Source: Flavobacteriaceae bacterium (GTDB lineage Bacteria; Bacteroidota; Bacteroidia; Flavobacteriales; Flavobacteriaceae). From it: 7,473 bases of DNA. The stretch's first letter is position 1. The number at the start of each line of letters is the position of its first letter. Location: assembly GCA_015489265.1 (NCBI GenBank), contig WFZY01000260.1, positions 1 to 7,473 of the forward strand, given 5' to 3'. The notes under the pieces are model-generated. The model was given only the letters and a program-made list of their open reading frames with translations, made no database searches and was not told where the DNA came from. The translations under genes were made by a program, and so were the position numbers. Below are positions 1 to 7,399 of the stretch, in pieces.

Positions 1-1250
1 GCGGTTAAAGAACCGAGAATGATGCCGATTTTGGCTGAGTTAATCAAGAAATCATTACCTTGAAAAGCTAAATTGGCAATAAAAATGGACATTGTAAAGC
101 CAATGCCTGCTACGGCACCAATGCCGATGATGTGTTTATAGTTTAAATCATCGGGGAGTTTGATGAGTTTTAATTTTACGCCTGCAAATGTAAATAAACT
201 GATGCCGGATAACTTTCCGATAAAAAGTGCCAAGGCAATATTCATTACCAAAGCGGTGTTTAATTCTAAATCCGAAGCGAAGTTAATACCGGCGTTGGCA
301 AAGGCAAAGACGGGCAAGATAAAATAAGCGATTAAACCGTGTAATTTTTCTTCCAAATACTGCAAAGGCGAACGCGCTTCGGCAGTGGCTTCGCCTAAAT
401 AATTGATGCAATTCATTTCATCTTTGTTTAGGATGTGAGCCGGTTCCGGATTGGTTTTCATCAACAAATTTTGACTGACAAAATTGAGTTTTTCAACATA
501 AACATTTATATTGATTTTCTTTTTGATGGGGATTGCAAAAGCCAATAAAACCCCGGCAATTGTAGGATGAATACCGGATTTTAAAAATAAGATCCAGACA
601 ATTATCGCTATAAATAAACCGATATCAATACGAAATGTTTTTTTACGATAAAACCAAGCCAATAATCCGATTAAGACCAATGCATAAGCCAACAATTCCC
701 AATAAATATGTTGACTGTAAAACAAGGCAATTACCAAAACCGCAGCCAAATCGTCAATAATGGCAAAAGCTGTTAAAAAGATTTTTAAGCTGAGCGGCAC
801 GCGTTTGCCTAACAACATTAAAACGGCAAGCGCAAAGGCAATATCCGTTGCCATTGGTATGCCCCAAGCTTTACTTGTGTCGGGTTGTTGATTAATCATT
901 AAAAACAAAACAATAGGGATGATGACACCACCCAAAGCCGCTATAAACGGAAAAGCCGCTCTTTTTAAACTGTTTAGTTCGCCAACAAGTAATTCTCTTT
1001 TTAGTTCCAGCCCGATTAAAAAGAAAAAAATAGCCATTAAACCGTCATTTATCCAAAGGATTAAAGGTTTTTTTAACTCGAAATCACCAAAAGAAAACCC
1101 GATAGGAAATTGTTTTATGGTCAAATATATATCATTAAAGGAAGTATTTGCCATAATCAAGGCGAGAATAGTCGCGCCAAATAATAAGAAACCGGCTAAA
1201 CTTTCGGCTTTGATAAATTTTTGGAAAGGACTGATAATTTTACGAATCAC
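1..1250 (-). CDS. nhaA: Na+/H+ antiporter NhaA, C-terminus cut by window edge
   Basis: This is an inner-membrane secondary transporter that exports Na+ (or Li+) in exchange for protons, giving pH and sodium homeostasis. My reading of the minus strand gives 416 codons without a stop. The protein is strongly hydrophobic and carries the NhaA signatures: ATDIAFALAVL at residues 134-144 (D136 matches E. coli D133), AIIDDLAAVL at 163-172 (D166-D167 match the ion-binding D163-D164), FANAGINF near 317-324, GKLSGISLF at 345-353 (K346 matches K300) and GIGFTMSIFIA at 382-392. A hydrophilic loop of about 60 residues (243-305) is longer than in E. coli but usual in many NhaAs. By comparison with E. coli, about 20 residues are missing at the left edge. 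The start is GTG: an in-frame TAA lies at 1263-1265 and the first in-frame ATG (residue 33) is already inside the first membrane helix. It begins 50 bp after the adaptor stop on the same strand with no visible promoter or terminator between, so co-transcription is likely. Family identity is near certain; the exact start is less so. Confidence 0.95.
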   Translation of the reverse strand, partial: MIRKIISPFQKFIKAESLAGFLLFGATILALIMANTSFNDIYLTIKQFPIGFSFGDFELKKPLILWINDGLMAIFFFLIGLELKRELLVGELNSLKRAAFPFIAALGGVIIPIVLFLMINQQPDTSKAWGIPMATDIAFALAVLMLLGKRVPLSLKIFLTAFAIIDDLAAVLVIALFYSQHIYWELLAYALVLIGLLAWFYRKKTFRIDIGLFIAIIVWILFLKSGIHPTIAGVLLAFAIPIKKKININVYVEKLNFVSQNLLMKTNPEPAHILNKDEMNCINYLGEATAEARSPLQYLEEKLHGLIAYFILPVFAFANAGINFASDLELNTALVMNIALALFIGKLSGISLFTFAGVKLKLIKLPDDLNYKHIIGIGAVAGIGFTMSIFIANLAFQGNDFLINSAKIGIILGSLT

Positions 1251-1300
1251 AAGAAATATTTTTTATTAGATTTTAAAGATAGCCATTTTTTACTTGATAT

Positions 1301-2470
1301 TTAGTGTTCATGCCCACCTTCACCGCCACCAATGAGAAAAAAGCCGCCTTTGTCTAATATTTTATCCCCTTTTGATAAGGTTTTGCTGTCAATATGAACT
1401 TTTTGCGCGTTTTCTTCTATGATTTTAACCGGTACTTTTTCAAATTCAAAATCTTTGTCATCCGTTTTGATTAGTTTTAACACATATACTTCATCACCAT
1501 CTTTGACAATAGCCGTGTCAGCCACCGATAAGCCCGGCATTTGTTTAGTCAGTATTTTGGCTTCAATATAAATGCCGGCTATAAACTTCGGGTGGGGTTC
1601 TTTCAAATGACCGTGTACCAATATAGATCGGGTTTCGGGATTGATTTCACGTCCGATTAATTTGACAGAACCATTATAAGTCTGCTCTTCCAAGCCGGGA
1701 ACTTTGTATATAATTTTTTGTCCTTTTTTGATTTTCATAATGTTTTTTTCAAAAACTTGCAATTCCAAGTGGATGTGCTCATTGTTGATAATTTCCATGA
1801 TTTTATCTTGTTCGCCTACGGCACTTCCTTCCGTAACATAAAGGTTTGAGATATAACCGCTTATGGGGGCGTATAAATTGGTAGTGGCAGTTAATTTGCC
1901 GTTTTCCACGTTTTTCGGATTGATATGCAACATTTTAAGTTGTTCTAATAAGCCGTAATACCGAGCTTTGGCGGTGCGATATTGCCGTTGGGTTTCTTGC
2001 CATTTTTTTTGAGAACTAACCCCTTCTTTCGCCAATGCCTTTTGCCGGTTGTATTCTTGTTTTTGGTAATCCAAATTCTCTTTGGCTTGGATATAATCTT
2101 GTTGTATTTTGATATAATCCGGATCGCTAATTTGTGCCAGTAATTGCCCTTTACGCACTTTGTCGCCTACAATCAATTTGATGTTTTTGACTTTTCCGGG
2201 CAAAAAACTACTGACTACCGCCTTATGCGACGGTGGCACGTCAAGCATACCTTGCGCCGTAACCTTTTGGTAAAAAGTATCGATTGCCACTTGCCCTATT
2301 TGCATAGCATTGGCTTTGAACTGTTCTTTGCTGACAGTAATGATATCCTGATTGTCATCATCTTGATGTTCATCAGTAGTTTCTGTAATTTGTGGTTTGG
2401 TTTTTTCTTGACAAGAAATACTAAATCCTGCTAAGATGCTAAGTAAAATGGCTATTCGTATTGTTTTCAT
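1301..2470 (-). CDS. RND heavy-metal efflux periplasmic adaptor (CzcB/CusB-like membrane fusion lipoprotein)
   Basis: This is the periplasmic adaptor that links the inner-membrane RND pump to the outer-membrane channel. It has 389 residues, usual for the family. The N-terminus is a lipoprotein signal (two basic residues, hydrophobic 6-18, Cys20 as the lipidated residue), so it should be anchored by lipid on the periplasmic side. An acidic linker (30-43, with EHQDDDNQD) follows. The adaptor domains come in order: lipoyl half-motif at about 83-117 (VVSSFLPGKV, VGDKVRKGQLLAQI), alpha-helical hairpin with heptad-like charged sequence at 118-190, second lipoyl half at 199-231 (APISGYI, EGSAVGE), beta-barrel at 232-310, and membrane-proximal domain at 315-378. 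The tail ends in a Gly- and His-rich GGGEGGHEH, a kind of ending common in metal-efflux adaptors and possibly able to bind metal. It lies 193 bp downstream of the pump and 50 bp upstream of nhaA. Cus/Czc membership comes from the neighbour and the His tail. The ATG has no Shine-Dalgarno, as is usual in Bacteroidota. Confidence 0.93.
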   Translation of the reverse strand: MKTIRIAILLSILAGFSISCQEKTKPQITETTDEHQDDDNQDIITVSKEQFKANAMQIGQVAIDTFYQKVTAQGMLDVPPSHKAVVSSFLPGKVKNIKLIVGDKVRKGQLLAQISDPDYIKIQQDYIQAKENLDYQKQEYNRQKALAKEGVSSQKKWQETQRQYRTAKARYYGLLEQLKMLHINPKNVENGKLTATTNLYAPISGYISNLYVTEGSAVGEQDKIMEIINNEHIHLELQVFEKNIMKIKKGQKIIYKVPGLEEQTYNGSVKLIGREINPETRSILVHGHLKEPHPKFIAGIYIEAKILTKQMPGLSVADTAIVKDGDEVYVLKLIKTDDKDFEFEKVPVKIIEENAQKVHIDSKTLSKGDKILDKGGFFLIGGGEGGHEH

Positions 2471-2550
2471 TTTTTATATGGTTATTTGTTATGATTGGTG
2501 ATATGGTTAATCGTTTAACTGTTTATTTGATGCCGGATGTTTTCGATGTT

Positions 2551-2637
2551 GTCATTTCGAACGTAGTGAGAAATCTTATTTTAATTAGATTTCTCGGTGT
2601 TCACCCGACAAAAGCCGGTGGAACTTGTCGAAATGAC
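2551..2637. repeat. 87-bp structured inverted repeat (REP/MITE-like) between pump and adaptor genes
   Basis: The outer arms GTCATTTCGA (2551-2560) and TCGAAATGAC (2628-2637) are perfect 10-bp inverted repeats. Inside is a perfect 9-bp stem, GAGAAATCT (2568-2576) with AGATTTCTC (2587-2595), around a 10-nt AT loop. A second inner hairpin pairs GTTCACC (2599-2605) with GGTGGAAC (2617-2624) with one bulged base. The whole can fold as a three-way junction in DNA or in the operon mRNA. It fills most of the 193-bp gap between the pump stop and the adaptor start. No T-run follows it on the minus strand, so it is not a typical intrinsic terminator. From memory, sequences such as TTTCGAACGxAGTGAGAAATCT recur between genes in many Bacteroidota; this suggests a dispersed element, but copy number cannot be seen here. 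Confidence 0.8.
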
Positions 2638-2663
2638 ATCCGCTTTCATATTTATGTTTTAAT

Positions 2664-5600
2664 TTATTCATTTACAAAATATTGATACTCAATAACTTTT
2701 TGATTATAGTTTTTTAAATCTTCTAAATATTTGAGTTGTATATCGGTTGCTGTTTGCAAATTTTGTAAGTATTGATAATAATTAATTTCACCGGCTGTAT
2801 AGCTCTTTTGTGCCATTTTGTAAATTTTTTCGGCTAATTTTTGACCGGTTTTTTCGTAATAATTAATTCGTTCGCGGTATTTAGCAATATCATTTTGCAA
2901 TTTTTGTTGCTTGGTTGACAGATATTGTTGTTGGTAAGTCCGGCGCATTTCAGCAGCTTGATATTGCAAACCGGCTTGTTTGATTTTGGCTTTTTGTGCC
3001 CCGAAAAATATGGGAATACTGATGCCGACAGAAAATCCTAAGTAAGATTTATCAGCGCTAAAATCCGTTTTACCTTGATATAATTCAAAATTAAAGTCCG
3101 GCAATAGTTTGTTTCGTTCCAATTTTTGTTTGGCTTTGGCAATTTTGGTAGATTGTTCCGCCAATTTCAAATAGGGGGTTACGACTTCCGGATTGATTTT
3201 AAAATCCAATGCTTTTAAGTTTTGTTCGGCTACATCGTAATGCAATTCTTTTGTACCCAGTAGCAAATTAAAACTTTGTTGCAAACTCAATAAACTTTTT
3301 TGCAGTTGTGCTATTTCGGTCAAAATGGCTTGATATTTGGCATCGGCAGTATATTTTTCAAGCTCTGTGCTTTCACCTGTTTTTAATTTGAGTTCAGCTG
3401 CTTTGGCAAATTTTTGATATTTGGTTTTAAGCTCTTCATAGATTCTCAACCGTTCTTTTATATACAGAATTTCTTCATAAGTCATTGCCACAGCTTGCTT
3501 CAATGCTTGTTGTTGAATGCTGAATTTTAATTGTGCTGATTTATATTTTTCATTAAATAATTTTTTTCGAGCGGTATAAACACCCGGAAAATCGAACTGT
3601 TGTTGTATACCGACAATCTTTAAGGGCTTGCCGTTTTCACCGGTATTATTTTCATCAGTGGCATAATAGATATCGGTTTTAGGCAAATTAAAAGCTGTTT
3701 TTATTTGGTTTTTACTAGCCAAAACATCTTTATTTCCGGCAAGAATGCCGGCATTATTTTCTAAACTGATTTTAATGGCTTCTTGTAAATTGACCGGCTG
3801 TTTTTGTGCATTAAGAGATTGACCGGCTAAAATCATCAGCGGTAAAACGAGCCATAGAAACGATTTTCGTTTTAATGATTTTATTTTCAATGGTTTATCG
3901 AACATAATGTATAAAATTGGTAAGACAAACAAGGTTAGCAAAGTGGAAGTAAACAAACCACCGATTACAACTGTTGCCAAAGGACGCTGCACTTCGGCAC
4001 CGGCGGATTGTGAGAATGCCATTGGGAAAAAACCTAAGGCGGCTGCGGCAGCTGTCAGTAATACGGGACGCAAGCGTTCGGTGGTACCTTTTATAACTAA
4101 GTCTTTTAAACTATCAAAAGGATGTTTTTTCAACGCTTTGTAATGCTCTATCAAGACAATACCATTTAACACGGCAATACCAAACAAAGCAATGAATCCG
4201 ACGCCTGCCGAAATACTGAACGGCATACCGCGCAACCACAACAGAAAAATGCCACCAACTGCTGCCAACGGAATAGCCGTATAGACCATAATAGCTTCTT
4301 TTACAGAATGAAAGGCAAAATGTAACAAGATGAAAATCAACAATAAAGAAATAGGAATAGCGATAGAAAGCCGTTTTTTAGCGGCACGCAAATTTTCAAA
4401 CTGCCCGCCGTAGGTCACATAATAACCTGCGGGTAATTTTAACTTTTGATCGATAATTTTTTGCACATCTTTGACCACACTTTCCAAGTCTCTATCCCGA
4501 ACATTCACCCCGATAACAATGCGACGTTTGGTATCGTCACGCGATATTTTTGCCGGTCCTTTATCATATGTAATATGGGCTACTTCGCTCAATGGAATGC
4601 TGTTGCCGTTGGAAAGCAAAACGCTGATATTCTTAACATTATTTATATCTTTTCTATATTTTTGATTATACCGCACAACCAAATCGAACTTTTTTTCGCC
4701 TTCAAAAATATCTCCTGCTTTTAGTCCGGCAAAAGCAGCTGCAACAACTTGATTTAGTTCATCTACATTTAAGCCGTATTTAGCCAGATTATTTTTATCA
4801 TATTGGATTTTGATTTGTGGTAAACCTTCAACTTTTTCGACGCTGATGTCGGAAACTCCGGGAACTTTTTCTATCATTTTTTTTACTTGCTGCGCTTTGC
4901 TATTTAAGAGATTCATATCTTCTCCGTAAATTTTGATAGCCAAATCGGAACGAACTCCGGTAATAAGTTCATTAAAACGCATTTCGATAGGTTGGGTAAA
5001 TTCATATTCAATGCCCGGAATTATTTGTAAAGCTTTTTTAAACTGATTGGCTAGCTCGTCCTTGTTCGTAGCTTTTTTCCAATATTTTTTATTTTTCAGT
5101 TTGACAATAATATCTGAATCTTCCATTGACATCGGGTCGGTCGGCACTTCTCCGGCACCTATTCTACTGACAACTTGTTGCACTTCATCCGGAAATTTAT
5201 CTAATAAAATTTTCTCAATTTTAGTCGTTGTTTCAATGGTTTTGCCCAGTGACGTACCGGTTTTAAGTACCGGTTGAATCACAAAATCGCCTTCGTCAAG
5301 TGTCGGTACAAATTCGCCCCCCATTCTACTAAATGTATAAATAGCAATGAGCAATAAAATAACGGCAAAACTTAAAACTGCTTTTTTATATCGCAGTGCT
5401 TTATAGAGTGCCGGTTCATACCAATTTTTTAGTTTGTTGATTAGGCGTGTCGAAAAATTATTCGGATTTTTCAAAGGTTTTAAAAAAACCGAAGATACTA
5501 CCGGAACATAGGTCAGTCCTAGTATCATCGCACCAAGCAATGCAAATGAAAAACTCAAAGCCATTGGTCGAAACATTTTGCCTTCCACACCGGTTAAGCT

Positions 5601-7004
5601 CAAAATAGGGATAAACACGATGAGAATGATAATTTGCCCGAAAATGGCTGCTCCCATCATTTTTTTGGTGCTTTTGTAAGTGATTTGATCCACAACATCT
5701 TGGCGTTCATCTTTGGGTAAGGCACTGACACGTTTCCATTTTAGAAGCAGTTGCAAACTGACAAATTCAACTATGATAACCGCCCCGTCAATGATGATGC
5801 CGAAATCAATAGCACCCAAACTCATTAAGTTGGCATCAATGCCAAACAAATACATCATTGATATGGTAAACAGCAATGCCAGCGGAATAACCGATGCAAT
5901 GATTAATCCCGAACGTAAATTTCCAAGCAATAAAAACACGATTCCCAGAACAATGATAAAACCCAAAATTAAGTTTTCGGCTACGGTAAAGGTGGTTTTG
6001 CCGACCAATTCACCACGTTCTAAAAACGGATTGATATAAACGCCTTCGGGCAGATGTTTTTGCACTTCGGCAACTCTTTGGTGAACGGCTTCGGTAACCT
6101 TCTTTGAGTTGGCACCTTTAAGCATCATAATTTGTCCCATAACTTTTTCGCCTTCACCATTTCCGGTAACCGCCCCGAATCGATTGGCATGTCCGATTTG
6201 TACTGTGGCAATATCCCTTATCAAAACTGGCACACCATTGACATTTTTAACCACAATATTGTTGATATCTTCCATAGTTTTGGCTTGCCCGTCGGCTCTT
6301 ATAAAAAAACTTTCATTATTTTTCTCGATGTAACTGCCACCGGCTATGGCGTTGTTTTTTTCAAGCGCATCATAAATTTCGGTAATATTAACATGCATAG
6401 ACCGCAAGCGATTCGGATTAATGGCAACTTCGTATTGTTTTAAATAACCGCCCCAAGTGTTGACTTCGACTACGCCCGGAATACCGGATAATTGCCGCCT
6501 GACAATCCAATCTTGTATGCTACGCAAATCGGTTATAGAATAACGGTCTTTATATTCGGGTTTGACATCTAATATATATTGATAAATTTCACCCAAACCG
6601 GTAGTGATGGGTCCCATAAACGGTGTGCCGAATTTTTTAGGTATCATTTCTTCGGCGTTTTTAAGTTTTTCGGCTATCAACTGACGCGGCAAATACGTGC
6701 CTATATCGTCATCAAAAACCACTGTAACAACAGATAAACCGAACTTGGAAACCGACCGGATTTCTTTAACGCCGGGCAAATTGGACAATTCCAATTCAAT
6801 AGGATAAGTTATAAATTGTTCGACATCTTGGGTTGATAAATCCGGCGATGTGGTAATGACCTGCACTTGATTGTTGGTAATATCCGGCACGGCACCAATG
6901 GGAATTTGAGTTAAAGCGTAGATGCCGTAACCAATCCAAGTCAAAGTGAATAAGCTGATGATTAATTTATTGTTTAAGCTAAATTGGATAATTTTGTTTA
7001 ACAT
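2664..7004 (-). CDS. CzcA-family heavy-metal RND pump fused to a C-terminal TolC-like outer-membrane factor
   Basis: This is a proton-driven exporter of metal cations from periplasm or cytoplasm, acting with the adaptor encoded downstream. Residues 1-1037 form a full HME-RND transporter: TM1 at about 12-33, porter domain, TM2-TM6 at about 341-505, TM7 at about 541-559, second porter domain, TM8-TM12 at about 880-1034. TM4 holds the CzcA-type triad D400, D406 and E413 in DFGIIIDGAVIIVE. By my alignment from memory, CusA's Cu(I)-binding M573, M623 and M672 become Q577, D629 and E679, arguing for a divalent metal. Residues 1040-1066 resemble a Sec signal peptide. Residues 1071-1446 are an outer-membrane efflux protein with two TolC-type repeats, long helices and the motif GFSVGISIPIFFG near 1323-1335. 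A stand-alone RND pump has about 1030-1050 residues, so the extra 380 or so are a complete channel. Proteins of about 1450 residues with this layout are, to my knowledge, found in Bacteroidota, so a sequencing artefact is unlikely. It is first in the operon; the ATG has no clear Shine-Dalgarno. The exact substrate is not determined by sequence. Confidence 0.95.
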   Translation of the reverse strand: MLNKIIQFSLNNKLIISLFTLTWIGYGIYALTQIPIGAVPDITNNQVQVITTSPDLSTQDVEQFITYPIELELSNLPGVKEIRSVSKFGLSVVTVVFDDDIGTYLPRQLIAEKLKNAEEMIPKKFGTPFMGPITTGLGEIYQYILDVKPEYKDRYSITDLRSIQDWIVRRQLSGIPGVVEVNTWGGYLKQYEVAINPNRLRSMHVNITEIYDALEKNNAIAGGSYIEKNNESFFIRADGQAKTMEDINNIVVKNVNGVPVLIRDIATVQIGHANRFGAVTGNGEGEKVMGQIMMLKGANSKKVTEAVHQRVAEVQKHLPEGVYINPFLERGELVGKTTFTVAENLILGFIIVLGIVFLLLGNLRSGLIIASVIPLALLFTISMMYLFGIDANLMSLGAIDFGIIIDGAVIIVEFVSLQLLLKWKRVSALPKDERQDVVDQITYKSTKKMMGAAIFGQIIILIVFIPILSLTGVEGKMFRPMALSFSFALLGAMILGLTYVPVVSSVFLKPLKNPNNFSTRLINKLKNWYEPALYKALRYKKAVLSFAVILLLIAIYTFSRMGGEFVPTLDEGDFVIQPVLKTGTSLGKTIETTTKIEKILLDKFPDEVQQVVSRIGAGEVPTDPMSMEDSDIIVKLKNKKYWKKATNKDELANQFKKALQIIPGIEYEFTQPIEMRFNELITGVRSDLAIKIYGEDMNLLNSKAQQVKKMIEKVPGVSDISVEKVEGLPQIKIQYDKNNLAKYGLNVDELNQVVAAAFAGLKAGDIFEGEKKFDLVVRYNQKYRKDINNVKNISVLLSNGNSIPLSEVAHITYDKGPAKISRDDTKRRIVIGVNVRDRDLESVVKDVQKIIDQKLKLPAGYYVTYGGQFENLRAAKKRLSIAIPISLLLIFILLHFAFHSVKEAIMVYTAIPLAAVGGIFLLWLRGMPFSISAGVGFIALFGIAVLNGIVLIEHYKALKKHPFDSLKDLVIKGTTERLRPVLLTAAAAALGFFPMAFSQSAGAEVQRPLATVVIGGLFTSTLLTLFVLPILYIMFDKPLKIKSLKRKSFLWLVLPLMILAGQSLNAQKQPVNLQEAIKISLENNAGILAGNKDVLASKNQIKTAFNLPKTDIYYATDENNTGENGKPLKIVGIQQQFDFPGVYTARKKLFNEKYKSAQLKFSIQQQALKQAVAMTYEEILYIKERLRIYEELKTKYQKFAKAAELKLKTGESTELEKYTADAKYQAILTEIAQLQKSLLSLQQSFNLLLGTKELHYDVAEQNLKALDFKINPEVVTPYLKLAEQSTKIAKAKQKLERNKLLPDFNFELYQGKTDFSADKSYLGFSVGISIPIFFGAQKAKIKQAGLQYQAAEMRRTYQQQYLSTKQQKLQNDIAKYRERINYYEKTGQKLAEKIYKMAQKSYTAGEINYYQYLQNLQTATDIQLKYLEDLKNYNQKVIEYQYFVNE
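3807..3887 (-). other. Internal signal-peptide-like segment at the pump/channel junction
   Basis: This covers residues 1040-1066 of the fusion. It has a basic start (KIKSLKRKS), a hydrophobic core (FLWLVLPLMILAG) and the ending QSLNA before Q1067, which fits signal peptidase I cleavage after Ala1066 and matches the LNAQ endings common in Bacteroidota secreted proteins. It follows TM12, whose C-terminal end should be cytoplasmic, so the segment would cross the membrane outward and place the channel part in the periplasm. It acts either as a thirteenth membrane helix or as an internal, cleavable signal; cleavage is inferred. Confidence 0.7.
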
Positions 7005-7020
7005 TCTAAAATATTTTTAG

Positions 7021-7028
7021 CAAAAATA
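7021..7028 (-). promoter_or_regulatory. Candidate Bacteroidota-type -7 promoter element of the pump gene
   Basis: Read on the minus strand the bases are TATTTTTG, an exact match to the TAnnTTTG consensus of the Bacteroidota housekeeping sigma factor. It lies 16 nt before the pump ATG, so the leader would be only about 10 nt. No exact -33 TTTG is found about 20 bp upstream; the best substitute is ATTTTAAG within the 11-bp tandem repeat. In such AT-rich DNA a chance match is possible. Confidence 0.35.
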
Positions 7029-7048
7029 GGTTTGGGGATTGGCTTTTT

Positions 7049-7070
7049 GCTTAAAATTGGCTTAAAATTG
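7049..7070. repeat. Perfect 11-bp tandem direct repeat upstream of the pump
   Basis: GCTTAAAATTG occurs twice head to tail (7049-7059 and 7060-7070) and is followed by the partly similar AATTAAAA. The 11-bp period is about one helical turn, so both copies face the same side of the DNA. It lies 45-66 bp before the pump start, immediately upstream of the candidate -7 element. This position would suit a regulator site, but no regulator gene is in view and low-complexity AT sequence could also explain it. Confidence 0.6.
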
Positions 7071-7103
7071 AATTAAAAACCGGTATATTGTCCTGTTGTG
7101 GAT

Positions 7104-7310
7104 ATTGGAATATAATTATTGTTTCTATAAACAGGTCGCACCTAGCGGCGCTCAACGGATTTTTTTATTGTTATTTTTATAAACAGGTCGCACCTAGCGG
7201 CGCTCAATGGAATATTCTATTGTTTATATTACAAATATGTCACCCCTACGGGGTTCAATGTCAATTTTGGATTGTTTCATCTATAATCATATCACCCCTA
7301 TGGGGTTCAA
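7104..7310 (+). repeat. Four-unit tandem array of GC-rich hairpins, period about 52 bp
   Basis: Each unit is an AT-rich lead of about 22 bp containing ATTGTT, then a 30-bp block ending in CTCAA or TTCAA. The blocks are at 7126-7155, 7178-7207, 7229-7258 and 7281-7310, so their ends are 52, 51 and 52 bp apart. Blocks 1 and 2 are identical over all 30 bp, with core GCACC-TAGC-GGCGC. Blocks 3 and 4 have cores ACCCC-TAC-GGGGT and ACCCC-TAT-GGGGT, perfect 5-bp stems. The AT-rich leads resemble one another as well, so this is a tandem repeat and not a CRISPR. Similar short GC hairpin families are, as I recall, common between genes in Bacteroidota. Function is unknown. Confidence 0.85.
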
Positions 7311-7313
7311 CTA

Positions 7314-7364
7314 AATCGCAAGTCTGATACTTCGACAAGCTCAGTAACCGAATCGCAAGTCTGA
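7314..7364. repeat. 14-bp direct repeats flanking a TTCGACAAG-type element
   Basis: AATCGCAAGTCTGA occurs at 7314-7327 and again at 7351-7364, identical in both. Between them are 23 bp containing CTTCGACAAGCTCAG (7330-7344), a string I recall as frequent in intergenic repeats of many bacteria. The layout looks like a small insertion flanked by a duplicated target, but it could equally be two copies of a longer repeat module. The 9-bp string TTCGACAAG also occurs, on the opposite strand, in the element between pump and adaptor (2624-2632). Confidence 0.65.
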
Positions 7365-7399
7365 AATCTTTTTTGTAGCAATCAAATCATAAAAAAATC

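Noticed and set aside
919..1269. 116-codon plus-strand open frame
   Set aside because: It lies antisense to nhaA, whose protein shows clear family motifs in the other strand; no independent support.
2551..2637. Rho-independent terminator after the pump gene
   Set aside because: The stems are not followed by a T-run on the minus strand and the outer arms are not GC-rich; the layout fits a dispersed repeat better.
2461..2685. 74-codon plus-strand open frame between pump and adaptor
   Set aside because: It reads through the inverted repeat and overlaps both neighbouring genes antisense; composition and context do not support a protein.
3880..3910. Lost stop codon or frameshift artificially joining two genes
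   Set aside because: The frame is continuous, no Shine-Dalgarno or promoter is seen before the possible internal Met1034, and pump-channel fusions of this length are known to me from other Bacteroidota.
7104..7310. CRISPR array
   Set aside because: The 30-bp blocks differ between units, the intervening 21-22 bp segments resemble each other, and no cas gene is present.
7088..7327. 79-codon plus-strand open frame across the repeat array
   Set aside because: It only translates the hairpin units; their spacing of 51-52 bp shifts the frame between units, giving an unlikely peptide rich in aromatic residues and cysteine with no family features.
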